From positions 234,306 through 298,305 of the forward strand of contig JARGNG010000001.1 of assembly GCA_029213265.1 (NCBI GenBank): 64,000 nucleotides of DNA. The letters run 5' to 3'. This stretch comes from Verrucomicrobiales bacterium (lineage in GTDB: Bacteria; Verrucomicrobiota; Verrucomicrobiia; Verrucomicrobiales; DEV007). A program made the position numbers and the translations under genes. Every line of letters begins with the position of its first letter. Position 1 is the first letter of the stretch. Below are positions 8,187 to 16,019 of this stretch, piece after piece. Under the pieces are notes generated by a model. It searched no databases. It saw only the letters and a program-made list of their open reading frames with translations, and was not told the origin of the DNA.

Positions 8187-9959
8187 ATGAGTGTTCCCAG
8201 TCGCAGAAAACGTCGCCGAAAGTCGGAACAGTCTTCTCTCCAGATCCTGGAGGAGGCGTTTCACCTTCTGAGAACCGTAGACCTGAAATACTACTGGTGG
8301 CTTTATGCGGGATTGGTTCCCTTTGCGGTGGCGTTGCTCTATTTTACGGCCGACCAGAGTCGCAGCAGTCTGGCCGGTCAGAGCATCCTTCCGGCTTCGT
8401 TGATGATGGCTTTGCTCTATTTCTGGATGCGATGGTGCCAATCGAAGTTCTGTGAGGGACTGTGGGAAACCTTGAGCCCCGGCGCTCTGGAGGAAAAGTC
8501 ACGTGGAGAGAAATTCCGTTCGACCGCAGCGCTGCTTTTGATCCAGGCCTTTCACTTTCCTTTTCTCCTTGTCGGCTCGTTTTTTGCCATTCCGCTGGGT
8601 TGGGTGGTGGCGGCCCAGCAAAACTTCACGATTCTTGCGGCGACGCAAAATTATCGGGACCGGCCACTTCGGAGCCTGTTTTTTAACGGACTGAAGCATT
8701 CTCATTACGACTGGGCGCAGAACCACGGGATCCTGCTCGTGATGTTTGTGGTGAGCCTGTTCACCTGGCTGAATATCGTCGCGACTTGTCTGATGGTGCC
8801 CGGTTTCGCTAAATCATTTTTCGGTGTCGAGAGTATTTTTACGATCAGTCCCGCAGCCGCGATCATGAACACCTCTTTTATCCTGGGGTCTCTCCTGCTG
8901 ACCTGGCTGGTCATTTCCCCCATGATGAAGGCGGCCTACACGCTGCGGTGTTTCTATTGCGAATCCAGACACACCGGCGCTGATTTGCTGAGTCGACTGG
9001 CGGCTTCCTCCCGGGCGGGGAAGGGGAGCCCCGATTCGCCTGTCGACAGCAGCGTTTCCCGCACCGCTTCGCTGGCCCTGCTCGTCTTCACACTGAGTTC
9101 CCTGCCCGCATTAAGTGAGGAAAATGTGTCAACGGGTTCCACCAAAAACACGCAGGTGACGGAGGCGCAATTCCAGGAAAACATGAGCGCGACCCTGGAG
9201 CAGAAAAAGTATCAGTGGCAGCTTTCCCGCAGATCACTGGAGGGAGAGGATGTCGCCCGGGAAAACTGGATCACTCGTCGCATCAACGAAATTGCAGAGA
9301 CGACGCGGGATGCTTTCAAGAAGTTTGCGGATTGGCTGGAAGATGTATTCGAGAAACTGACGAAGGACCGGAAGCCCGCATCCAAAAGAGGCACGGATAT
9401 CGATCCCGGATTTTTCAATACGATCGGCTCCACTTTGTCGATTGGTCTTATTGTCCTGGTTTCTGCTCTGGTCGCCTGGCTGGTTCTGATTTTGTACCGG
9501 AAATATCGTGGCAGGGACGCGGTAGAAGCGGATGAAGTTTTTGATGCCGGGAGTATTGATCTTCAAAGCGAAGAGATCGTGGCTTCCCAATTGCCGGAAG
9601 ATGAGTGGATGCGGCTCGCCCGGGAACAGATTGCGAAGGGAGATACCCGCCTCGCAGTCAGGGCGCTATTTCTCGCCACGTTGGCAAAACTTGGCGAGGA
9701 GGATCTCCTTCGGATCGCGAAATTTAAATCGAATCGTGACTATCGAATCGAGCTGGAACGAAAAGCCCGAAAGGCGGAGGGCTTGCAGAGTTCCTTTGAA
9801 GCAAATACGAAATTGTTCGAGCGAGCCTGGTATGGGTGGCACCCGGTGAGTGAGGAGGCGGTGGAATCTTTCCTCAGGAATCACGAACGAATTGCGGTCG
9901 AGGCAAAGAAATTGGCAGACAGTTATTCCGGAGAACCCCACACAGCGGAAGCCCACTGA
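8187..9959 (+). CDS. DUF4129-type multi-pass membrane protein
   Basis: 590 residues. The N-terminal half has about five transmembrane helices (near 35-55, 60-80, 120-150, 180-205, 225-255). An extracytoplasmic stretch of about 130 residues follows, then a further helix near 415-440 (GSTLSIGLIVLVSALVAWLVLIL). The C-terminal cytoplasmic segment (about 470-580) has the DUF4129 pattern: LAREQIAKGDTRLAVRAL, then FERAWYGWHPVSEEAVESFL. DUF4129 is usually encoded with DUF4350, a MoxR ATPase and DUF58. Here DUF4350 follows directly, but neither MoxR nor DUF58 is adjacent. Function not established; an envelope-associated role is inferred. Confidence 0.75.
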   Translation: MSVPSRRKRRRKSEQSSLQILEEAFHLLRTVDLKYYWWLYAGLVPFAVALLYFTADQSRSSLAGQSILPASLMMALLYFWMRWCQSKFCEGLWETLSPGALEEKSRGEKFRSTAALLLIQAFHFPFLLVGSFFAIPLGWVVAAQQNFTILAATQNYRDRPLRSLFFNGLKHSHYDWAQNHGILLVMFVVSLFTWLNIVATCLMVPGFAKSFFGVESIFTISPAAAIMNTSFILGSLLLTWLVISPMMKAAYTLRCFYCESRHTGADLLSRLAASSRAGKGSPDSPVDSSVSRTASLALLVFTLSSLPALSEENVSTGSTKNTQVTEAQFQENMSATLEQKKYQWQLSRRSLEGEDVARENWITRRINEIAETTRDAFKKFADWLEDVFEKLTKDRKPASKRGTDIDPGFFNTIGSTLSIGLIVLVSALVAWLVLILYRKYRGRDAVEADEVFDAGSIDLQSEEIVASQLPEDEWMRLAREQIAKGDTRLAVRALFLATLAKLGEEDLLRIAKFKSNRDYRIELERKARKAEGLQSSFEANTKLFERAWYGWHPVSEEAVESFLRNHERIAVEAKKLADSYSGEPHTAEAH

Positions 9960-9964
9960 AAGTG

Positions 9965-11281
9965 ATGTCGAAGCGTAGACTCTATACCTGGATTGGTCTG
10001 ATCACCCTCGCGGTGTTTCTCGTAACCAGCTTTGTTGAGGTGATGGAGCGCCGTTTTGCTGACGGGGATGTGTATCCTCATTATGCAAGTTTTCGAAGTG
10101 ACCCTCTCGGGACAAGCGCGTTCTATGAAACCCTGGAGCGGATGGATGCTTTTCAGGTGCGGCGAAACATCAAGCATCTCAACACGGTCAAAGGGATTGA
10201 TGGTGATACGGTTTTGCTCTTGTTGGGGTATCCGAGGGAGGAATTTCCAGATTTGCGAGCACCGGAAGACTCGGCCGTTATGAAGGCGGTAAAGGAGGAC
10301 GGCGCCCGGTTGGTGATCACGGTGAATCCCGGGCTCGTGCCGGAGAAATTTTTGCCTTCCACCACGGAGGAGGAGGACGACTGGATGGAACGGAGACGAA
10401 AGCTCCGCGAAGAAAAGTTGAAACGGGAACGGGGGGACGACAAAGAAGAGTCGGAAGAGGAGAAGGAAGCAAAGAAAGAGTCCGAAGAGGAATTTGAAAA
10501 TCGAATGGACGAAGCTCTCGGGAATCGGCTGATGAAAGATTTGGGATTCAAGGTCGAAAGTCTCGAAGAGTTCGAGCGACCGGAGAGTGGATGGGAGCTC
10601 AGCCCGGGACAGAGTCTGGGCGGAAAGAAAATGAAAGGGGGACTGCCGATCTGGTATTCCCAGTTTCGTCTGGAAGACCTCGCGAGCGACTGGAAGCAAG
10701 TGGCTCTGTCCGAAGATAAGCCGGTCGTCGTGGAGCGACCTTACGGGAAAGGAAGTGTCGTGATTGCCACAGATACTTTTTTTGTAAGCAACGAGGCGCT
10801 ACACCTCGAACCGGTTCCCGATTTTCTCCTCTGGATGCTCGGAGGGAAAACGAAGGTGGTGTTCGACGAGACCATTCACGGCTCCCGGGAGTCCGGTGGC
10901 GCTATGAAATTGATTCGTCGATACCGGTTGCACGGGGTCTTTTTCGGACTCCTCGTGTTTGTCGTTTTCTGGGCCTGGCGAAGTGCTTCGCCCCTGGCTC
11001 CCGGCAGTGAAGAGTTGGATCGCGGGCTGATCGGCTCCGGAGGTGCTGTGGCGGGAGAGGAAACCGGATCGGGTCTGATTCGGCTTCTCCGGGGAAGCGT
11101 AGCGCCGGGTGAGTTGCTGCAGCAATGTCTTTCGATCTGGCGGGAGTCGTCACGGCGCGAAGTTTCTCCGGAAGCCGAAAAAGAAATCGAAAGCATTGCG
11201 GCACGTCACAAGGGAGATCCCAAACGATTCGGCTTAGTGCAGGCCTACCGGGAAATTTCAGAAGTTCTCCGTAGGCGTTGA
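9965..11281 (+). CDS. DUF4350-type membrane protein
   Basis: About 438 residues from ATG 9965 (GTG 9962 also possible), 5 bp after the DUF4129 gene. An N-terminal helix (about 7-24) is followed by the DUF4350 start (YASFRSDPLGTSAFYETLERM), where a GATase-like fold is expected. A very charged Glu/Lys/Arg insertion (about 135-185) interrupts the domain. A second helix near 320-340 (LHGVFFGLLVFVVFWAW) leads to a cytoplasmic C-terminal domain. Proteins of this type normally pair with DUF4129 and a MoxR/DUF58 module. The charged insertion is unusually long and could be a flexible linker. Confidence 0.75.
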   Translation: MSKRRLYTWIGLITLAVFLVTSFVEVMERRFADGDVYPHYASFRSDPLGTSAFYETLERMDAFQVRRNIKHLNTVKGIDGDTVLLLLGYPREEFPDLRAPEDSAVMKAVKEDGARLVITVNPGLVPEKFLPSTTEEEDDWMERRRKLREEKLKRERGDDKEESEEEKEAKKESEEEFENRMDEALGNRLMKDLGFKVESLEEFERPESGWELSPGQSLGGKKMKGGLPIWYSQFRLEDLASDWKQVALSEDKPVVVERPYGKGSVVIATDTFFVSNEALHLEPVPDFLLWMLGGKTKVVFDETIHGSRESGGAMKLIRRYRLHGVFFGLLVFVVFWAWRSASPLAPGSEELDRGLIGSGGAVAGEETGSGLIRLLRGSVAPGELLQQCLSIWRESSRREVSPEAEKEIESIAARHKGDPKRFGLVQAYREISEVLRRR

Positions 11282-11311
11282 CAATTACCGGAAATTCCAC
11301 GAGGAAAGATC

Positions 11312-11503
11312 ATGCGTAAGGCACTGCTTCTCACCCTCGTCTCCCTGCTTCTACTTTGCCAGACATCCTGCGGGTTGTTGATGAATACGGCGAATCGCGC
11401 CAAGCACGTTTTGCAGTGGCCGTTTCGAGCAGCTTTGGATCCGCGCTTTCTCGACCCTGCTTCTGAGCTCGATCGGGAATGGGTGAATCCCCGCTTCGCG
11501 TAG
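11312..11503 (+). CDS. Small lipoprotein
   Basis: 63 residues with a short basic n-region, a Leu-rich core and a lipobox CQTSC (lipidated Cys20). The mature 43 residues have no recognised motif. The gene lies 30 bp after the DUF4350 gene and 40 bp before plsC on the same strand, so it probably belongs to the same transcript. It resembles small outer-membrane lipoproteins by architecture only. Confidence 0.65.
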   Translation: MRKALLLTLVSLLLLCQTSCGLLMNTANRAKHVLQWPFRAALDPRFLDPASELDREWVNPRFA

Positions 11504-11543
11504 TCACTTCTTCTTTGGAATCTTTTTCGTTCTTCTGAACACG

Positions 11544-12185
11544 ATGGGCTTCTGGTACTGGTTAGGACACACAGGTGCCCGTATTTTCGGGAAGTTGGTC
11601 AATTCCTACCGGATCGAGAACCGGGAAGGGCTCGCCGCTGTCGAGGGAGGCCTGATCATTGCCAGCAATCATGTGAGTTTTCTGGATCCGCCTTTAATTG
11701 GAGCTGCCTTCCGTGAACCTATCTATTACTTCGCCCGCCGGACTCTGTTTCGTCATCCGGTCGCGAATTTTCTCTTCACGCGTGTTCGGGCTCTTCCCGT
11801 AGACCAGGAAAAGCCGGAGCTTTCCAGTCTCAAGAAAGTGATTCAGCTGGTGAAAGCGGATGAAAAGGTGCTGATTTTTCCGGAAGGTGAGAGAAGCTGG
11901 GATGGGACGATGAATATGGATGGCCAACCCGGTATCGGAATGATTGTCTCCAAGTCCGGTGTTCCCGTTTTGCCGATTCGACTGTTCGGACCGGAGAAAT
12001 CTCTTGCACGTGGATCGAAGAAGATCAAGCGACATCCCGTGACGCTGGTGGTGGGAGAGCCTATGGATTTTTCAGATCTTCTTGCGGACAAGTCCATTCC
12101 TGGGAAAGAAAAATACAAGATGATTGCCGATCAGATCATGGTGGCAATCGCCGCCCTGGAAATGTCGGAAAGCCGCGGAGAATAG
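11544..12185 (+). CDS. plsC: 1-acylglycerol-3-phosphate acyltransferase (PlsC family)
   Basis: 213 residues. PlsC transfers an acyl chain to the sn-2 position of lysophosphatidic acid, giving phosphatidic acid at the inner membrane. The four family blocks are visible: block I NHVSFLD with the catalytic His43-x4-Asp48, block II around EPIYYFARRTLF, block III IFPEGERS (111-118), and block IV VPVLPIRLFG. The length matches short bacterial PlsC proteins. It ends the run of plus-strand genes that starts at pdxJ. Family assignment is firm; a lyso-ornithine-lipid acyltransferase paralogue cannot be excluded. Confidence 0.88.
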   Translation: MGFWYWLGHTGARIFGKLVNSYRIENREGLAAVEGGLIIASNHVSFLDPPLIGAAFREPIYYFARRTLFRHPVANFLFTRVRALPVDQEKPELSSLKKVIQLVKADEKVLIFPEGERSWDGTMNMDGQPGIGMIVSKSGVPVLPIRLFGPEKSLARGSKKIKRHPVTLVVGEPMDFSDLLADKSIPGKEKYKMIADQIMVAIAALEMSESRGE

Positions 12186-12249
12186 GTGGGCCTCGATTCG
12201 GCAAGGATCGAGTATTGAAGGTCGAGGGAAATCGTTGCAGATTTTCCCC

Positions 12250-12559
12250 ATGAGACTTCGAATCATTCTGACCGGAATCTTATTTCTGCTGGCCCAGTCC
12301 GTCACGGTGTCGGAGGCGGAGGAATTTGAAGAGCTTCGATCCCGATATCAGGAAAAGCGACTGAAGATCGACCCGACGTCGAAAGTGGGGGGATATCGGG
12401 AGAAAGGCTGCAGCAAGGGATATCACAACGCATTCATTGGTTACGGTAACATAGGCGGGGGCTGGAGCCACTTTCACGGTGCGATCGGAAGTCATGATCT
12501 GGGATCGTGCCCTCGATGAGGAGGAAGTGAAAGATCTCTGCAAATTGATGATTCGGTAA
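12250..12559 (+). pseudogene. Decayed secreted LamG-domain protein gene
   Basis: ATG 12250 opens a signal peptide (MRLRIILTGILFLLAQSVTVSEA) and about 65 more residues, ending at a stop near 12519. The last in-frame residues, GGWSHFHGAI, are the beginning of a typical LamG (concanavalin-like) C-terminal strand. The expected continuation, EVMIWDRALDEEEVKDL, lies in another frame from about 12490 to a TAA at 12559. A loss of two bases between GCGATCG and GAAGTCATG explains the shift. The body is also far too short for a LamG domain, so a large internal deletion is likely. Probably non-functional. Confidence 0.7.
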
Positions 12560-12566
12560 AGACGAT

Positions 12567-13340
12567 TTAACGCAGATTTGCCTTGGGTCCTACACCGGTC
12601 GTTGCCTCGGCATCCTGCCACTGCACGTCCTTCATGGCGTGGTCATCTTCTCCTTCGATGTGTTCACCGAGAACCTTTCCATCTTTGTAGACGCGTAGGC
12701 GTAATCCAATCACTTTATCGAGTGCCGCTTCGTCTGTTTTTCCTCCATCACGATCGATGTAGAATTCGGTATTGAAATCGCGTTTAAAATCGTGGCGTCC
12801 CGAAGCGGGAATCGTGAGGTTTTCAATTTTTCCTGCGATCGTTTGGAGCGTGCCATACTTGGCACCTCCCACCGCCATTCGTGTCATTCGATTGTTTACC
12901 ACGTCGACGTAGTTATCGATGTAGATCTCATAGCGAATCTCGATCCCCTCGGCCGGTGCGATCCCCTTATTGTAGACGATCATCTCGTAGTTGTAGGGAA
13001 TCGTTTTCAGCTTGTCATCGATCATGTTGCCGGGAGCTTTCCGCTGATTGCCCCCCTGTCCCTTATCCAGATCCGCGTAAAAACCGAATTTGAACCGGGC
13101 GAATCCGGGATTCTCCGCCATCCAGTTTTTGATGTACTCCTGATCATCAACCGAAAAGGAGGAAACCGGCACCGGAAACTCTTTCCCGCTGCGACTGATG
13201 ATGACCGTAGGGCCGGAAAAACCTACCAGCTCGGCTTCGATCTTTCTCCCCTTGGCATCGGTGAATTCGCGTCCGGAGAGAGAAGGGGACGGTAGAACAA
13301 AGAATAACACGGCCAAACGGGCAAGGTGGGACGGTCTCAT
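12567..13340 (-). CDS. Secreted SHD1-domain protein
   Basis: About 257 residues from ATG 13340; an upstream ATG at 13376 would add 12 residues before the signal peptide. The signal peptide (LAVLFFVLPSPSLSG) is followed by an SHD1-like module (REFTDAKGRKIEAELVGFSG ... VPVSSFSVDDQEYIKNW). This is a small SH3-like fold found N-terminally in many PVC secreted proteins. The rest is a beta-rich domain (about 85-240) in which strands predict an immunoglobulin-like or DUF-type fold. A paralogue with the same architecture lies at 58248-59018. It ends 8 bp from the LamG remnant (convergent). Function unknown. Confidence 0.75.
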   Translation of the reverse strand: MRPSHLARLAVLFFVLPSPSLSGREFTDAKGRKIEAELVGFSGPTVIISRSGKEFPVPVSSFSVDDQEYIKNWMAENPGFARFKFGFYADLDKGQGGNQRKAPGNMIDDKLKTIPYNYEMIVYNKGIAPAEGIEIRYEIYIDNYVDVVNNRMTRMAVGGAKYGTLQTIAGKIENLTIPASGRHDFKRDFNTEFYIDRDGGKTDEAALDKVIGLRLRVYKDGKVLGEHIEGEDDHAMKDVQWQDAEATTGVGPKANLR

Positions 13341-13413
13341 GTCACAAAGGATTGCAGAATGCATCCTCCAAGGCAATATGGAAACTGCGGCTTCCTTGCG
13401 GGACTCCTTTTCT

Positions 13414-15084
13414 CTAGTCCAGAATCAGGCCGGTTCCATATTTCGGAGGTAGCTCTTTGTCCGGTTTTGGTTTGGGTGGCGGGGCCGGAGCGGACGGGGG
13501 GGTGGAAGGCGTGAATACACGGATGAGCGGAATCTCCGGAGGACGAATTTCGAGGGCCACTTCCGTTTCTCCGGAAGCCTCCTGAGCTGCCAGTGCAGTT
13601 CGGTAGATGTCGAGTGTGTAGTTCTGAAAGCGCGAGGCATTCCACTCCATCCGCTCTTTGGTGAGAGTATCGATAAAGGCCTTTTTAGCAGGCGGCTCTG
13701 TGATATCCTCCGGGACCGAGGAGCTCACCCGTTCCGTAAACTCGGCATACTCCAGATTCAGTTGTTCCATCATGTTGGGTCCGACTGCGTTCGCCAGTTT
13801 CATATACTCGGCGTCCGGGATTACATCGAGATTGTATCGAATACTTTGGCGGAAGGGTTTGCCCAGTGGAGAAAGTTTGTCCCCATTCCAAATCGACCAT
13901 CCCGCCGGAACCCGGAATTGCTCGGACTTCGCCCGTGCCTGCAAATAGACCTCGAAGCTGTCCGGGGCGACGTAGAAGTAAAAAAGTGTCCGGCGGTTTG
14001 TGGACGCCTGCTTGCAAAGTTGTTCGAACTCGGAGTTCCCTGCCAGGAACTGATCCGGAGTCCAGCCGCCTTCCGTCTCGCGTGGCTCAAATGCCATTCG
14101 GATGCGATCTCCGGCTCCTTTTTGAATGTGGTACTTGAAATCCTTCGGTCCGAATTTTCCATCGCCAAAGTAGTCGAGAATTTTTTTCAGATCATAGCGG
14201 AACTTGTGGACGGCGAGTTCAGCCTCATCGTCGGCCCCGACGATTCGATTTAGCACCGAGGTCTCTTTGATCTCAACCCCGGTCCGGTTTTTCATGTTTA
14301 GCTTCAGATTGTCCCAGGCGGCGAGAGCTTCCTTTTCCCGACGGCTCAGCCGCACTTTTTCGGTAATTGATTCGTAGTAGTCGTTCTCGTTTTTCGAGGT
14401 GTCTTTGATTGCGTAGGTGTAGGAGCCGATCGCCTTTCCGGTGTAGACGAGGTCCGTGAAATTCTGATCAATGACGTCGCGGATTTTCAGGGCATGTTGA
14501 TAAGGATCGCCCACGAAATAGAGCTTTCCGTATTTGCAAATGCAGTAGAGCGCCTGGGATTCAACGTCGGCCATTCTGGGGTTTGGCATCGTGATTTCCT
14601 TGGCCGCTTTTACCACCACTTCGGGAGTCTGGGCGAGAATCGCGGCGAGTTCGCGATCCCGCTTGTCGGCTTCGAGAACAAGCTTGTCCCGCTCCTCTTT
14701 CAGCGCCTCGACTTCTTCGACTTTTGCCTTCCACTCTTCGATGTCCGACGTTTTATCCGCGAGGTCTTCGTTGTTCTCCTCAAACTCCTCGAGATCGGCA
14801 ATCAGTTTCGCGGCCTCGTCTTTGGTGGGGATTGTCTTATCCAGATTCTGATGGGTCTGTTGCAGGTCCTCCAGGTTTTTGAGCGTTTTGTCACGACTGA
14901 CCTTCATGGCCTCCAACTCTTCCTGTGTAACTTCAGGAAGGTTCTCGACGACCTTCTTCACTGCGGCGGTGATGCCGAGACTGGATACGATGAGAATCAG
15001 AAGAAGAACGCCGACGACGTTGGTCATCGCGTCCATGAGCGAGTCCATGCTTCTTTCGTCTTCCTGTCGTGATCTTCTGGCCAT
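13414..15084 (-). CDS. Long ExbD/MotB-like stator protein with coiled coil
   Basis: About 556 residues from ATG 15084 (TTG 15090 is an alternative). The basic N-terminus and the MDSLMDAMTNVVGVLLLILIVSSLGI helix resemble ExbD/TolR/MotB; Asp in the MDAMTN segment just before the helix is a candidate ion-carrying residue. A Glu/Lys-rich coiled coil (about 35-150) leads to a large periplasmic domain (about 165-500) that I do not recognise, then a Pro-rich tail ending PPKYGTGLILD. It starts 31 bp after the second ExbD-like gene and is last in the operon. The single N-terminal helix and the position beside a MotA-type protein support the assignment. Confidence 0.7.
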   Translation of the reverse strand: MARRSRQEDERSMDSLMDAMTNVVGVLLLILIVSSLGITAAVKKVVENLPEVTQEELEAMKVSRDKTLKNLEDLQQTHQNLDKTIPTKDEAAKLIADLEEFEENNEDLADKTSDIEEWKAKVEEVEALKEERDKLVLEADKRDRELAAILAQTPEVVVKAAKEITMPNPRMADVESQALYCICKYGKLYFVGDPYQHALKIRDVIDQNFTDLVYTGKAIGSYTYAIKDTSKNENDYYESITEKVRLSRREKEALAAWDNLKLNMKNRTGVEIKETSVLNRIVGADDEAELAVHKFRYDLKKILDYFGDGKFGPKDFKYHIQKGAGDRIRMAFEPRETEGGWTPDQFLAGNSEFEQLCKQASTNRRTLFYFYVAPDSFEVYLQARAKSEQFRVPAGWSIWNGDKLSPLGKPFRQSIRYNLDVIPDAEYMKLANAVGPNMMEQLNLEYAEFTERVSSSVPEDITEPPAKKAFIDTLTKERMEWNASRFQNYTLDIYRTALAAQEASGETEVALEIRPPEIPLIRVFTPSTPPSAPAPPPKPKPDKELPPKYGTGLILD

Positions 15085-15114
15085 GGGCAAATGTTAAAAT
15101 CGAGTGGAGGCAGG

Positions 15115-15948
15115 TCAGGGTTCCATGAATTTCGCAAACACACTCAGGTCGACCTTGCCTTCCCCGGGGAGAGGAAGTTTTCCGGGGATTGCTTTTTTCT
15201 CTCTGCCTTGGTTGTAGGTCGCGACGACATCATTAACCTTTCCGAAAGCGCCCGCAGCGCCGTCGTTTCCGCGCACGAGAAAAATGAGACTGTGAGAGGT
15301 GTTCTCCGAAACGAGATCGAGGAGCTGAATGAATTCTTCGCTCTGGTTGATCGAAGCGATCGGAATGGCTTCGGGCTCTTCACTGACGCTTTTGTGGATG
15401 TAAATGCCCGCTTCGCTGATCTCTACAAAATGAGGGCGGACATTGGAACTGCTCCCTGTGGGCCGGACTTTCAAAGCGGCTGGCTCGGGAGGGAGTTTCC
15501 GCTTTGCGATTTCCTCTTCCTTTATTTTGATCGACGCCTGAAGCTTTTCGTGGTCATTCGCGAGCTTTCTGTTGGTCTGAGTGAGAATGTTAAACTTTGC
15601 AATGAGCTCTTCCCGGCTCGCATCGATGTCTTCCTGACTGTTGAGCATCTCCTTGAGCCTCGCGAGTTTGTCGCGGGCGTCTAGGGTGTCCTTGTTTTGT
15701 TGGATGAGGTTTTCAATGAGCTGTTTGACTTTGTCCTGCTCCGTTTGTTTCTCCTCTTTCTCCTTCTTAACGACGAGGTATTCGCGGGCCCGTTCGACTT
15801 CTTCCGGTGTTCGGCCTTCTCCTTTCCCCATCGCGATCAAGTTCACCACCACGATGATGAGAGTGAGGCAGCCAATGATGCATACGAGAATGCTCAGGAA
15901 CGGAAAGAGGTTCACCGAGGCACCGTCGTCTTTTCTTCTTCTGGCCAT
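15115..15948 (-). CDS. ExbD-like stator protein
   Basis: 277 residues. An N-terminal ARRRKDDGASVNLFPFLSILVCIIG segment followed by a hydrophobic helix is the ExbD/TolR pattern, but the usual Asp in the helix is not obvious; Asn13 or Asp in the n-region may substitute. A coiled coil (about 45-140) connects to a compact periplasmic domain (about 165-277) with FVEISEAGIYIH and SLIFLVRGND strands, typical of ExbD-like C-terminal folds in PVC bacteria. It lies between the zinc-ribbon MotA/ExbB gene (71 bp upstream) and the longer stator gene. Role: ion-driven energy transfer to the envelope (inference). Confidence 0.75.
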   Translation of the reverse strand: MARRRKDDGASVNLFPFLSILVCIIGCLTLIIVVVNLIAMGKGEGRTPEEVERAREYLVVKKEKEEKQTEQDKVKQLIENLIQQNKDTLDARDKLARLKEMLNSQEDIDASREELIAKFNILTQTNRKLANDHEKLQASIKIKEEEIAKRKLPPEPAALKVRPTGSSSNVRPHFVEISEAGIYIHKSVSEEPEAIPIASINQSEEFIQLLDLVSENTSHSLIFLVRGNDGAAGAFGKVNDVVATYNQGREKKAIPGKLPLPGEGKVDLSVFAKFMEP

Positions 15949-16019
15949 TGTAAGGGGAGGGGGCTGCCGGGGAATTCGTCAGCCGGATTTTTGATCGTGA
16001 GTCGAAAATCGGTTTTCAA

